A stretch of DNA of 49,819 nt. It comes from Sedimentisphaerales bacterium (GTDB lineage Bacteria > Planctomycetota > Phycisphaerae > Sedimentisphaerales > Anaerobacaceae). Location of the stretch: positions 1-49,819 of the forward strand of contig JAFGCD010000125.1 of NCBI GenBank assembly GCA_016932835.1, in the 5' to 3' direction. Positions 1-9,132 of this stretch are shown here, piece after piece; position 1 is the stretch's first letter; each line of letters opens with the position of its first letter. The position numbers and the translations under genes were made by a program. The notes under the pieces are model-generated. The model searched no databases. It was not told where the DNA came from and saw only the letters and a program-made list of their open reading frames with translations.

Positions 1-24
1 CGCCGACTGAAGGAAATAACGGCT

Positions 25-39
25 GAAGCCGACGGCTTC
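25..39. other. Small hairpin at the window edge
   Basis: GAAGCC (25-30), a GAC loop and GGCTTC (34-39) form a perfect 6-bp stem. No T-run follows on either strand, so I do not call it a terminator. It may lie downstream of a gene outside the window. Confidence 0.3.
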
Positions 40-161
40 GACCGATTCCGCCATCCGGCGGACTGAAGTATATTTTGGAAAGTGAATAAGCCTGTGGTAT
101 GGGGATGAAGATGTCTAAAATGCCGTTTTCGGCCTTTGCAGAACGTTTCGGCAGAAAAGTC

Positions 162-191
162 TTGACATTTTCGGCTATGGACGGTTAGTAT
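162..191 (+). promoter_or_regulatory. Sigma70-like promoter of the FHA gene
   Basis: A perfect TTGACA -35 box (162-167) is followed 18 bases later by TAGTAT (186-191), which matches four of six positions of the -10 consensus. The predicted start lies about 35 bases upstream of the FHA start codon. This is a motif match only. Confidence 0.45.
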
Positions 192-232
192 ATTGTGGTC
201 AAACAATCTCAGTCGCCTCACAAGGAACAAGT

Positions 233-604
233 ATGGCTTCTGTAATTATTACGACCGGCAAACAGAAAGGTGATTATTACCCGCTGGGTCAGCGAACGAA
301 TGTTATCGGCAGAGCCGAAAATGTGCCGATCCAGATCCTCGATGACCTTGTATCTCGCAAGCATGTTCAGATTCGTTTTGTCAAGGAGGAACGTAAGTAC
401 TACGCATTGGATATGAAAAGCAAGCACGGCGTGTTTATCAACGGCGGCAGGATCGCCGGCGAAACAGCCCTGGTGGATGGTGATGAGATTCTGGTCGGAG
501 AGACTATTCTGCTATTCACGGAAAAAGACTTCGATAACCGCGAGAGTGCGTTGTCGCACTTCAAGAAAGCCGGGGAGAGAGCACGTCCCACCCATATTCA
601 ATAG
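233..604 (+). CDS. Small stand-alone FHA-domain protein
   Basis: This 123-residue cytoplasmic protein is almost entirely one forkhead-associated domain, a phosphothreonine-peptide reader. The FHA signature is visible in order: a GR pair (about residues 25-26), the SRKH motif that contacts phosphate (about 41-44), and the conserved Asn in HGVFING (about 65-71), followed by the closing DGD strand. There is no signal peptide, membrane segment or kinase domain, so its partner must be encoded elsewhere. The start is supported by AAGGAA six bases upstream. It sits alone behind its own promoter and has no obvious link to the following glycosidase. Domain identity is firm; the partner and pathway are unknown. 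Confidence 0.88.
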   Translation: MASVIITTGKQKGDYYPLGQRTNVIGRAENVPIQILDDLVSRKHVQIRFVKEERKYYALDMKSKHGVFINGGRIAGETALVDGDEILVGETILLFTEKDFDNRESALSHFKKAGERARPTHIQ

Positions 605-871
605 TCCAGATGGCGATTACCGTGTTGGCAGACAGTCGTACTGGCCGTCTGTGGTATCGTACGAGTTGATTTTAAGTTAGGTTTTTTCAGGAGGCTATTG
701 CGCTGAGAAGTGACTATGTTAAGGCATTTTCCCAGCGAAAGGAATTACAATACAGATAGGTCGTCGCGGTCCGGCTCAGGGCGGCGGAACGGCCGATTAG
801 GGAATGGGTAAAAGGATTGGTAAAGGACTGATACGATACCCATAAACGGAATTCGAACAGGAGGTGTTCAT

Positions 872-3169
872 ATGGAGATGAAAAGACTGAGCACGGTTTT
901 TGTATTGGGGTTTTTTCTGACGGCGGCCTTGTCGCCTTTCGCATCGGCGCAGCGGATGAAGCCGTTAGTAGTCAGCGAGAACGGTCGATTCCTGGCGGAG
1001 AAAGGGGGTGAGCCTTTCTTTATCATGGCTGATACTGCGTGGGAGCTATTCAGCGGATTGAGCCGGGAAGATGTGAAGTTCTACCTCGACAACAGGAAGG
1101 AAAAGGGATTCAATACGATCGTATGCAGCCTGCTTCACTTCGGAACTGCGGGAGCGAGCGAACGCGGTCCGAAACATCGAGTCTATGGATTCTGGGCATT
1201 CGACGGCAACCACTACGACGTAAAGCGTCCGAACAAGCAGTACTGGAATCATGTTGACTGGGTTATACAGCAGGCCCTGCTTCGAGATCTTCGGCTGGCG
1301 ATTTCTCCCTGCCGTTTTGGCCGCAGCGGGCAGTTACTGAGGGATGGGCAACGTGATTCGTCTGCTTCGCAGTTCGGGGAATACCTGGGCCTTCGGTGCT
1401 GCAATTACAACAATATTCTGTGGCTTTTCGGCGGTGATTCTCCGGCGGGCCAGAATCGACGAAAGCTGCGTCTTATGGCTGAAGGGATTCGGTTTTATGC
1501 TCCTCACCATTTGATCAGCTATAATGCGGATATTTCTTCTCCAATCGCGGCTGAGCAACATGCGGATCGCTGGCTTTCGTTCAATTCGGTGCGTTCCCCA
1601 GGTCGAGAGGATGCGGCTGAGTATGCGCTCGTCGAGGCGAACTGGCACCGTGTTCCTGCGAAGCCTACGTGGCTGGCCGAGCCTTGCTACGAACGGCCGG
1701 GCGGTCGATTCGCGATTCGTCAGGCGGCATGGCGTTCGGTTTTGAGTGGCGGGACGGGATTCGGGTACGGAGTTGAGGACCTGTTCAATCCGATGGACGA
1801 CGATAACTGGAAAAAGATGCTGGACCTTCCGGGCAGCAGCGATGTTCTTCATATGCTGGAATTGCTCGAATCTCAGCCCTGGGAGAAGCTGGTCCCAGAC
1901 CATGCGGCAAAGGATAAACTCCTGGCTGCGGTTGACGTCTATACCGAGGGCTACCTTCCGGCGGCATGTTCCGTTGACGGTGATTTCGGCGTCGTCTATC
2001 TGCCTGAGAGGGCAACTATCGCGGTCGATATGGGTAAATTCCGCAGCAGCGTCAGCGGTCAATGGTTCGATCCTGCGAGCATGGAGTCAGTCGAGGCGAC
2101 AGGCTCTCCGTTTATCAATGCCGGCGTACACACAGTAAGGCCCCCGGAACTGAACTCGACATTCGACTCGGATCTGGTTCTGGTTTTAATGGCCAACGCA
2201 GCGGGTCCCGTCGAACGAAACGGAACGACGGTACTCGGTATCGATAACGGCAAATTCACAATCGACGGCAAGCAGACGTTTCTTTTCGGGATCAGCTATT
2301 ACGGCGCCCTGGGGAGCGAGCCGCGATTTATAATGAGTGATCTGGACGATATGGAATCGCTCGGCATCAATTTTATCCGTGTCTGGGCGACGTGGGGCGC
2401 ATTCGAGAACGACGTTTCAGCTGTCGATGCGGAGGGCAATGCGAGAGAACCCTATATTTCGAGACTCAAAAAGCTTGTGGCGGAATGTAATCGTCGGGGC
2501 GTAATCGTCGATGTAACGCTCAGCAGGGGCAACGGGGTAACAGGGCCGGCGAGATTGCAGGAGCTGGACGTTCACAGGCAGGCGATCAGGACAGTTTCGG
2601 GCGAACTGAAGGAGTATCGAAACTGGTATCTGGACCTCGGAAATGAACGAAACATAACCGACGAGAGGTTCGTCAGCATCGAGGAATTGAGGAAGCTGCG
2701 CAATACCGCCAAGGCCGTGAATTCCGGTCTTCTGGTGACGGCATCGCGTGCAGGGGACATTCCGGAACTGGAACTGCGGGAGTATATGGACAGGGTCGGT
2801 ATCGATTTTGTGAGCCCGCACCGCCCCCGAAGCAGCATTTCCGCCGGTCAGACGAAGTCGAAATCCCGGCAGTACCTGACATGGATGCGACAGGCGGGCG
2901 GCCTGGCGCCGCTTCATTACCAGGAGCCGTTTCGGCGTGGTTTCACTGCTGGCTGGGAGCCGACGGTCGAAGATTTCGTGACGGATGCCAAAGCAGCGAT
3001 TGAGGGCGGGGCGTCGGGGTGGTGTTTTCATAACGGCGACCAAAAAGACGCTCCGGAGAGCAAGCCTCGACGGTGCTTCGATATGCGTGAGGCACGACTA
3101 TTCGAGCAACTCGACGAGGTCGAGAAGGAGGCCCTCAAGCAAATCTCGGACTTCATCAAGTCTCGCTGA
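872..3169 (+). CDS. Exported GH140-like (DUF4038) and GH5-like double glycosidase
   Basis: This 765-residue protein has a signal peptide (about 1-26). Residues 30-330 resemble the DUF4038/apiosidase-like TIM barrel of GH140, with D189 in LWLFGGD and E270 in TWLAEP as candidate catalytic acids. A short beta domain like the collagen-binding-2 module follows (about 345-440). Residues 450-765 form a second barrel of cellulase/GH5 type, with LGNE as the likely acid/base and the Glu of HYQEP as the likely nucleophile. AGGAGG seven bases upstream of the ATG fixes the start. The role is probably cleavage of a complex plant or algal polysaccharide in the periplasm or outside the cell. The exact linkage cannot be read from sequence. 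Two glycosidase barrels in one chain is unusual. Confidence 0.8.
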   Translation: MEMKRLSTVFVLGFFLTAALSPFASAQRMKPLVVSENGRFLAEKGGEPFFIMADTAWELFSGLSREDVKFYLDNRKEKGFNTIVCSLLHFGTAGASERGPKHRVYGFWAFDGNHYDVKRPNKQYWNHVDWVIQQALLRDLRLAISPCRFGRSGQLLRDGQRDSSASQFGEYLGLRCCNYNNILWLFGGDSPAGQNRRKLRLMAEGIRFYAPHHLISYNADISSPIAAEQHADRWLSFNSVRSPGREDAAEYALVEANWHRVPAKPTWLAEPCYERPGGRFAIRQAAWRSVLSGGTGFGYGVEDLFNPMDDDNWKKMLDLPGSSDVLHMLELLESQPWEKLVPDHAAKDKLLAAVDVYTEGYLPAACSVDGDFGVVYLPERATIAVDMGKFRSSVSGQWFDPASMESVEATGSPFINAGVHTVRPPELNSTFDSDLVLVLMANAAGPVERNGTTVLGIDNGKFTIDGKQTFLFGISYYGALGSEPRFIMSDLDDMESLGINFIRVWATWGAFENDVSAVDAEGNAREPYISRLKKLVAECNRRGVIVDVTLSRGNGVTGPARLQELDVHRQAIRTVSGELKEYRNWYLDLGNERNITDERFVSIEELRKLRNTAKAVNSGLLVTASRAGDIPELELREYMDRVGIDFVSPHRPRSSISAGQTKSKSRQYLTWMRQAGGLAPLHYQEPFRRGFTAGWEPTVEDFVTDAKAAIEGGASGWCFHNGDQKDAPESKPRRCFDMREARLFEQLDEVEKEALKQISDFIKSR

Positions 3170-3196
3170 GACAGCCGGCTGATTCTGCGGGACTTT

Positions 3197-4627
3197 CTAT
3201 AGTGTCCAGCCGTTGTGGAATTCGGGTTTAATGTATTGATCGGCGTTTGGGCAGTTGGTTGCCTTCATTTCGCTGCCGTTCCAGGCGAGCTTTTCGCCGG
3301 TTCTAAGGGCGACATTGCCGAGAAGAATGACCTCTGTCATGAATCCGGAGTAGTCGAACCCCCCGTGGAGATGTTCGGCGCCCTTGCAGGCATCGATCCA
3401 GTCTCTGTGATGGCCTTTGGAGCGTTTGATTGTTTTTGGGGGGCGTTTATATTCCTTCATCTTACTCTCGGGAATAATTCTTGGGCTTCCGCCCCAGCCT
3501 TCGGCCATTATTTTTCCCTTGTCTCCGATAAACAGGATTCCATTTCCATTGCCGGTGAGTTTTCTTCCCGGTTCAAGTTCTTCCGGGAGTGGCGGCATCA
3601 GTCCGCCGCTGTACCAGGTCATTTTGACTGGGGGCATCTTGCCCCTTGCGGGGAAAGTGTAATGGTAGATTGCTCCGAACGGCGTAGTCTCATCATTTAT
3701 ATTGGTTGCGCTTGCTTCGACTGATTCGGGGTGTCCAAGTTTGAGGGCCCAGAAGGCGGGGTCCATATTGTGGCAAGCCATATCGCCGATAGCTCCGGTA
3801 CCGAAATCCCACCACCCCCGCCAGCTATATGGTGCGTAGGCGATGTTGTATGGTCTTTTTTTAGCAGGCCCGATCCAGAGGTCCCAGTCCATTCCGGCTG
3901 GGACGGGCTGCGTTTCGGTCGGCCTTGCAACGCGGAATCGGCCCCAGTCGAGACCAGTGTGACTCCATGCGTGGACCTGGCGAATATCTCCGATAGCGCC
4001 GTCCCATATCCACTCGCAGGTTATTCGGATCGTCTCGCTGCTGTGTCCGTGGTTTCCCATCTGTGTCGCTACGCGGGCCTTTCGCGCCGCCCGGGTCACG
4101 GCGCGGGTTTCGTAAATGGAATGGGCGAGAGGTTTCTCGCAGTAAACGTGTTTTCCGGCGTTTATAGCCGCCAGAGCCGCGGTTGCGTGGGTGTGGTCGG
4201 GGGTTGCGATGAGGACGGCGTCTATCGCCTTTTCCTTTTCGAGCATTTTTCGAAAGTCGATATAGACCTGGCACGGCGGGTATTTTCGGTCGGCGTAACG
4301 GGAGTCTATGAGCTTTTTGACGGGGGCCCTTCCGGCGGTTCCGCCGTAGTAGAATCTGCTGTAGTCGGCCTGCTCGGTGACATCGCAAATTGCCATGATG
4401 CGGGCGTCTTCGTGGGGGAAGAGGGCATTGATATTGTGCCTTCCCTGTCCGCCTGTGCCGATGACGGCGACATTGAACTTGTCGCTGGGTGGGGTGCTAC
4501 CGGCGCCTCCCATGACATAGCGAGGGAGTATTGTGAAGCCAAAGGCTGCCGCGCCGCCGCGGATGAGGAGTCGGCGTCTGGAGATATTTTTGTTTGCGGG
4601 CTTGTCGGATTTACCGTTTGTTTTCAT
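3197..4627 (-). CDS. Tat-exported Gfo/Idh/MocA-family oxidoreductase
   Basis: This is a 476-residue NAD(P)-dependent sugar oxidoreductase of the Gfo/Idh/MocA family. A twin-arginine signal (SRRRLLIRGG, about 15-24) precedes a Rossmann nucleotide site GTGGQG (57-62) and the family motif EKPLAH. The Tat signal implies folding with cofactor in the cytoplasm before export, as in many planctomycete and Bacteroidetes homologues. I chose the ATG at 4627 because AGGGG is well spaced from it; the ATG at 4636 would sit directly against that ribosome site. It is the last gene of the leftward run that begins with anmK, separated from the preceding gene by 111 bases. The substrate is probably a hexose or modified sugar, which is inference. 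Confidence 0.88.
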   Translation of the reverse strand: MKTNGKSDKPANKNISRRRLLIRGGAAAFGFTILPRYVMGGAGSTPPSDKFNVAVIGTGGQGRHNINALFPHEDARIMAICDVTEQADYSRFYYGGTAGRAPVKKLIDSRYADRKYPPCQVYIDFRKMLEKEKAIDAVLIATPDHTHATAALAAINAGKHVYCEKPLAHSIYETRAVTRAARKARVATQMGNHGHSSETIRITCEWIWDGAIGDIRQVHAWSHTGLDWGRFRVARPTETQPVPAGMDWDLWIGPAKKRPYNIAYAPYSWRGWWDFGTGAIGDMACHNMDPAFWALKLGHPESVEASATNINDETTPFGAIYHYTFPARGKMPPVKMTWYSGGLMPPLPEELEPGRKLTGNGNGILFIGDKGKIMAEGWGGSPRIIPESKMKEYKRPPKTIKRSKGHHRDWIDACKGAEHLHGGFDYSGFMTEVILLGNVALRTGEKLAWNGSEMKATNCPNADQYIKPEFHNGWTL

Positions 4628-4738
4628 TTCAAGCATCCCCTAAGAACGAATAGACCATAATCCTGTGACAGAGAATGTCATATGCAAATTCCGGATAAAG
4701 ATTGTAACGTCAAAGGCGCCCGTCTGCAAAGGATATCT

Positions 4739-6121
4739 TCAGACTTCGAGGGTGGATTTGCCTTTGGGCAAGTCGAAGCAGAGTGTTACAGCTTGGTCGT
4801 TTGCGCACCAGCAGCCGCTGTTTAATTCCATAGGATTGACGAGGCGCCGCAGTTCGGCGGGCTTGCCGTTGAGATTCAGTTTTGGCGCCGCGCCGGCGGG
4901 TGCGTCGAGGCGGACTGTGAAGCGGGTCGCAGCGAAAGGCGCGGTGAATGTCACTTTTGAGCCTTCTTTATCGATTCGTGTTAACTCTTTTGCAGCCCAG
5001 TATCGGGCTATTTCGCTGAGCTTCATCCATATGAGGTTATCGTAGCGGGCGTGCAGCCTGCGGACGACTTCCTTGAAGATATTGAATCCCACTTCTTCAC
5101 CATTGAAATAGATACCGGGCCAGTGGCATACCATTATTGCCGGCTCGCCCTTTTCGATGACCTGTGGGAGCCTTCCGGCGTTTAGGTCTTGAGTTATGAG
5201 TTTATCGACGGAGCCCCGTTCAAGCCCATCCCATCCTCCAAACCAGTCGCCGGTGCAGCCTATTATTGAGACGACGCATTTCGGGTCATCGCCCGCGAGT
5301 CCGGAGGCATACTGCACTAAAGGGGCCACACTGCGATCATCTGTAAAAAGGTCTCGGAAGTAATGCGGTATTTCGGTGCCGAATACGTCACGGCAGGATT
5401 GGAGGGTCGCTTTGGCGAGGTTGTCCATGTTCCGGCTTCCGAAGCCGCCCGGCGTCGTAATGCCCTCGCAAGGCAGACCGATATTTTTGAGGATTCGCAG
5501 GGCGTAGGTCATATAGTCGGTCAGTACTTCGGCGGACTTATCCTGGCTCCAGCCCCAGTTTTCCATGAAATCCTGGGTTGTTTGCGGATAGGGATGGCCT
5601 GTTTTGGTGTCAATGACTCTGGTATGAGTTACCATTTCGGGGTGAATATCCCAGTCGGGAGTGATCAGTTCGCGGACGAGGTTGATGCTGTCCCGAAGTT
5701 CTTTTTCGGTCCAGCCCGGCAGGAAGCGGTCGAGCCTGCCGACACAGGCGGGATATGGGACGATGCTGTACTTTCCCTTGACGCCCTGCTCTTTGCACCA
5801 CAGGGCGAATTTGCGGACGAACGAATCGGGAATCTCGCGGGGCAGGGTTCGCCAAGGCTGCTTGTAGTTGTCGGGCCAGGTCTGCGCGAATTGGGGGATT
5901 CCGAAATGGGCCATGTTGACCAGGCATGTCGAGTCGTCGATAATCAGGCTTACGGGGACTCTATTGCGCGGGTTGAGAATAGTGACATCGGGCGACTGGA
6001 AGGGTCTTTCGCCCTTATCCTGCGCGGATGCGAGTTCGGTGTTCAAGAGGACGGTTCCTGCAGCGGCCACAGCGGCAGCCTTGACAAATTGTCGTCGTGT
6101 CATTTGGTTCCGAGCAGACAT
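4739..6121 (-). CDS. Tat-exported polysaccharide-deacetylase-like protein
   Basis: This 460-residue protein has a Tat signal (TRRQFVKAAAVAAAG, about 8-22). An early acidic pair follows a hydrophobic strand (VSLIIDDS, D62-D63), and a histidine pair lies in DIHPEMVTH (H160, H166). These resemble the NodB-type deacetylase metal motifs, but the spacing of the histidines is looser than the classical HxxxH. The C-terminal 80 residues look like a beta domain. GGAGAG six bases upstream supports the start. The sulfatase gene ends 26 bases upstream, so they are probably co-transcribed. The best reading is a member of the polysaccharide deacetylase-like superfamily acting on an exported glycan. A divergent relative without deacetylase activity is possible. 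Confidence 0.62.
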   Translation of the reverse strand: MSARNQMTRRQFVKAAAVAAAGTVLLNTELASAQDKGERPFQSPDVTILNPRNRVPVSLIIDDSTCLVNMAHFGIPQFAQTWPDNYKQPWRTLPREIPDSFVRKFALWCKEQGVKGKYSIVPYPACVGRLDRFLPGWTEKELRDSINLVRELITPDWDIHPEMVTHTRVIDTKTGHPYPQTTQDFMENWGWSQDKSAEVLTDYMTYALRILKNIGLPCEGITTPGGFGSRNMDNLAKATLQSCRDVFGTEIPHYFRDLFTDDRSVAPLVQYASGLAGDDPKCVVSIIGCTGDWFGGWDGLERGSVDKLITQDLNAGRLPQVIEKGEPAIMVCHWPGIYFNGEEVGFNIFKEVVRRLHARYDNLIWMKLSEIARYWAAKELTRIDKEGSKVTFTAPFAATRFTVRLDAPAGAAPKLNLNGKPAELRRLVNPMELNSGCWCANDQAVTLCFDLPKGKSTLEV

Positions 6122-6147
6122 GACTTCTCTCCGAATTTCAGTTTTGT

Positions 6148-7596
6148 TTATGATTTGGGTTTGACGAGCGGAAATACATCCGATTCGGTTCTGACGGTCG
6201 CGAACATTTTTGTCATTTTTTCGAAAATATCAGGCTTCTCTTTGGCGAGATCGTTGGCTTCGGCGAGGTCTTCGGCGAGGTTATAGAGTTCGACCTTGCC
6301 GCCCTGCTTATTTCTGACGGCCTTGTAGTCGCCGACTCTGAGGGCCTGCTTTCCGTTCAGTTCCCAGTAGAGATATTCGTGCTGTTTCTGCTTATCGGGT
6401 TTTTGGAGCAGGGTTGGAAGGTACGAGATTCCGTCGATATCTTCGGGCGTTCGTGCGCCGATGATCTCGCAGGCAGTGGGCAGGAAATCCCAGAATGCTG
6501 CGACGTGGTCGGTTTCGGCGCGGGGCTTTATTTTTCCGGGCCAGCGTGCGATGAAGGGGACGCGAATGCCGCCTTCATAGACAGTGCCCTTGAGTCCTCG
6601 AAGGGGTCCTGCGCTTTCGAAGAAGTCCGGATCGGCTCCGCCGGCGTAGCTCGGGCCGTTGTCACTGGTGAATATGACAATCGTGTTTTTATCAATGTTG
6701 AGTTTCTTTATCAGCGCCATTACTCTGCCCACGTCTTTATCCATTCTGGTTATCATGGCAGCGTAGCAGGCCCTGGGGTTTTCGTGGGGGATGTAGCCCT
6801 TCTTGCCGTCATAAGAGGGATCGGGCCATTCGCCTTTGTATTCGGCGAGCGAATCTTCGGGGACTTGGAGTGCGACGTGCGGTATCGTGAACGGCATATA
6901 GCAGAAGAACGGGCTGCGGCTATTTGCGTCGATGAATTCGAGGGCCTGCTCGACAATCAGGTCATGTGAATAAACTCCCTCTTTGCCGTCTTTGTTGGCT
7001 TCGATCCATTCGATATTGTTGTCGGACCAGAGATGGTTCGGGTAGTAGGTGTGCGCCTGTCTCTGGCAGTTGTAGCCGTAGAATCGGTCGAAACCCTGTT
7101 TTGCGGGTTCGCCGGCGGTTCCGACCCTGCCGAGACCCCATTTGCCGAAGGCTCCGGTAGCGTAGCCGACATCCTTGAGGATTTTGGCGACAGTGACAGT
7201 ACCCTGCTCCAAAGGCCACTGGCCGCCGGTTGTGGCGCCGAGTTTCCAGGCATCTGCGCCTCCGACCTGCTTGTTGTCTCGGACCTGTGAGTGCCCGGTA
7301 TGCAGGCCTGTCATCAAGGTGCATCGAGAGGGCGCACAGACGGGGTTGCCCGAGTAATGCTGGGTGAATTTCATTCCTTCGGCGGCGATGGCGTCGATAT
7401 TGGGGGTCCTGATTTTCTTCTGGCCGTAGCAGCCGAGGTCGCCGTAGCCGAGGTCGTCTGCGAGGATGAAGACAATGTTGGGCAATTTTCGGCGTGCTTG
7501 ACGGCTGAAACGACTGGCGGAACAGCCCGTCAGTGCGAAGGTCGCCAGGCCGATTCCTTTTAGAAATTTTCTTCTGGTACAATTTTTTGCAGTCAT
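6148..7596 (-). CDS. Sulfatase, family S1, Cys-type (CAPSR)
   Basis: This is a 482-residue alkaline-phosphatase-fold sulfatase. The start of the active site is clear: a metal-binding ADDLGYGD strand (about 46-53) and the formylglycine motif C-A-P-S-R with C87, followed by TLMTGLHTGH. Further metal ligands occur in TSDNGPS. The N-terminus carries twin arginines (CTRRKFLKG) and a possible lipobox (LTGC, about 22-25), so it is probably exported by Tat and may be lipid-anchored. C87 must be oxidised to formylglycine by FGE or an anaerobic radical-SAM maturase, neither of which is encoded here. It removes sulfate esters from a carbohydrate, with substrate unknown. It lies 24 bases after the second sulfatase gene in the same leftward run. 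Confidence 0.93.
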   Translation of the reverse strand: MTAKNCTRRKFLKGIGLATFALTGCSASRFSRQARRKLPNIVFILADDLGYGDLGCYGQKKIRTPNIDAIAAEGMKFTQHYSGNPVCAPSRCTLMTGLHTGHSQVRDNKQVGGADAWKLGATTGGQWPLEQGTVTVAKILKDVGYATGAFGKWGLGRVGTAGEPAKQGFDRFYGYNCQRQAHTYYPNHLWSDNNIEWIEANKDGKEGVYSHDLIVEQALEFIDANSRSPFFCYMPFTIPHVALQVPEDSLAEYKGEWPDPSYDGKKGYIPHENPRACYAAMITRMDKDVGRVMALIKKLNIDKNTIVIFTSDNGPSYAGGADPDFFESAGPLRGLKGTVYEGGIRVPFIARWPGKIKPRAETDHVAAFWDFLPTACEIIGARTPEDIDGISYLPTLLQKPDKQKQHEYLYWELNGKQALRVGDYKAVRNKQGGKVELYNLAEDLAEANDLAKEKPDIFEKMTKMFATVRTESDVFPLVKPKS

Positions 7597-7620
7597 GTTT
7601 TCGGTCCAATCAGATTAAGG

Positions 7621-9132
7621 TTATCCTCTTGCCGCGCGGATTATGTTCCTGCTGCCGTCGGTCCACTTGTCCCTGTACCAGGTGCACAGCTCGAAGTTGT
7701 CGCTTAGGGATTTCATTTTTTCAGCGAGCATTCTCCGAAACGAATCGAGGGTTGGGGCGTGTTGCGGATCGTCGGCAAGATTATTCATCTGGTAGGGGTC
7801 GTTGAGGTTGTCGAAGAGCAGTTCCGATTTATCGACTCTGTACACGGCATAGGTGTATCGTTTATCCCTGAGTGCCCGCCATTCGTGCCCGTTTTCCCAG
7901 GCGGCGCAAGCGCCGGTATTCTGAAGGAATGCCGCTTTGGGTTCGGGTCCAGTGATACCGCGCGCAATCCGGCTGAGGTCGGTTCCTTCGACGTCCGTTG
8001 GTATCTCCAGGTCCATTAGGGACAATATTGTCGGCATCATGTCCACGGTTGATAGAGGGGCATCAATGCGTATTCCTTTGGGGATTTTGTTGGGCCAGCT
8101 TATCAGAAAGGGGATTCGCGCAGCCTCTTCGTAGAATATGTTCTTTGCCCTTCGGCCTTGCGCGCCGAACATCTCGCCGTGGTCTGATGTGAAGACTACA
8201 ATGGTATTATCCGCCAGGCCGGTTTTTTTTAGCGTATCGAGGAGTCGGCCTATGTTGTGGTCGAGATTTGCGGCCATTGCGTAGTAGTTACGTCTCCATT
8301 TCTGGAGGTCTCTTCGCTGGTCGGGATTGAGGCGGCCCCAGTCGTCGGCGTATTTGTCGTTTCGGTCCTTATAGTTCGGCGGGTTGGGGAGGGAGACATC
8401 CTGGAACATCCTTCGATATTCGTCCGGGACATTATCCTGCGACCATGGGTCGTGCGGCGTTCCGTAGGAAAGAAAGGCTGCGAAGGAGCCGGGCTGTTTT
8501 GCGGAGGCGTTTAGAAAATCGATCATCAAGTCCGTCTGTGCGTCCGGTTCATAAACATCTTGGCCGTAGAAGATCTTTTCCGGCGAATTGGTATGATAGT
8601 ATGCGTTGTAGTAGCGATGGTGGAAGTTGTATGCGGCCCAATATCCGTTGAATCCGAGGCGGTTCGGCCCGGGTGGGACGAAGCTGTTCTTAGGGTCGAA
8701 ATGGTTGCCGAGCTCGTTGGCGTAGAGGTGCCATTTTCCGATGTAGGCGGTTCGATAGCCGGCGTCGGTAAGGACATGGCCGAAGCATCTGTGGTCGGTT
8801 CGCATTCTAAGCTCGTTGATAACCATTCCTGTGGAGGTAGTGTACTTTCCGGTGAAAAGCGATGCGCGATATGCGGCGCAGACGGGCGTATTGGAGACGG
8901 CATTGAAGAAGTCGGCCCCCTGGGAGGCGAGGGTGTCGATATTGGGCGTTCGGGCTTTCGAATCGCCGGCGTATCCGCAGCGGGTGTAGCCGAGTTGATC
9001 GGCGAAGAGGAAGAGCAGGTTGGGAGGGCTGCCTTTTCCGGTATCAGCCTTTCCGTGCAGTCCGGTACACGATTGGAGAGCGACAGCGGAGGTCGCAGCG
9101 GCGGATATTTTCAGGAACTTGCGTCTATTCAT
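7621..9132 (-). CDS. Sulfatase, family S1, with CxAxR formylglycine motif
   Basis: This 503-residue sulfatase carries a Tat signal (NRRKFLKISAAATSA) and a lipobox-like ALQSC (about 18-22), suggesting an exported lipoprotein. The modification motif is C-A-A-Y-R (C85 to R89): Ala replaces the usual Pro, which the formylglycine consensus tolerates. The first metal strand reads FADQLGY instead of ADDxGYGD, and a later TSDHGEMFGAQG motif supplies further ligands. These features place it in a different S1 subfamily from the neighbouring sulfatase, so the two probably remove sulfate from different positions. Its start overlaps the end of the symporter gene by 8 bases, strong evidence for one transcript with murQ and anmK. 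The substrate is unknown. Confidence 0.92.
   Translation of the reverse strand: MNRRKFLKISAAATSAVALQSCTGLHGKADTGKGSPPNLLFLFADQLGYTRCGYAGDSKARTPNIDTLASQGADFFNAVSNTPVCAAYRASLFTGKYTTSTGMVINELRMRTDHRCFGHVLTDAGYRTAYIGKWHLYANELGNHFDPKNSFVPPGPNRLGFNGYWAAYNFHHRYYNAYYHTNSPEKIFYGQDVYEPDAQTDLMIDFLNASAKQPGSFAAFLSYGTPHDPWSQDNVPDEYRRMFQDVSLPNPPNYKDRNDKYADDWGRLNPDQRRDLQKWRRNYYAMAANLDHNIGRLLDTLKKTGLADNTIVVFTSDHGEMFGAQGRRAKNIFYEEAARIPFLISWPNKIPKGIRIDAPLSTVDMMPTILSLMDLEIPTDVEGTDLSRIARGITGPEPKAAFLQNTGACAAWENGHEWRALRDKRYTYAVYRVDKSELLFDNLNDPYQMNNLADDPQHAPTLDSFRRMLAEKMKSLSDNFELCTWYRDKWTDGSRNIIRAARG

Noticed and set aside
1334..2062. Long minus-strand frame inside the GH140-like gene
   Set aside because: It is antisense to a strongly supported exported glycosidase and shows no domain signature.
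3731..4660. 309-residue plus-strand frame opposite the Gfo/Idh gene
   Set aside because: It is antisense to a well-supported gene and has no recognisable domain.
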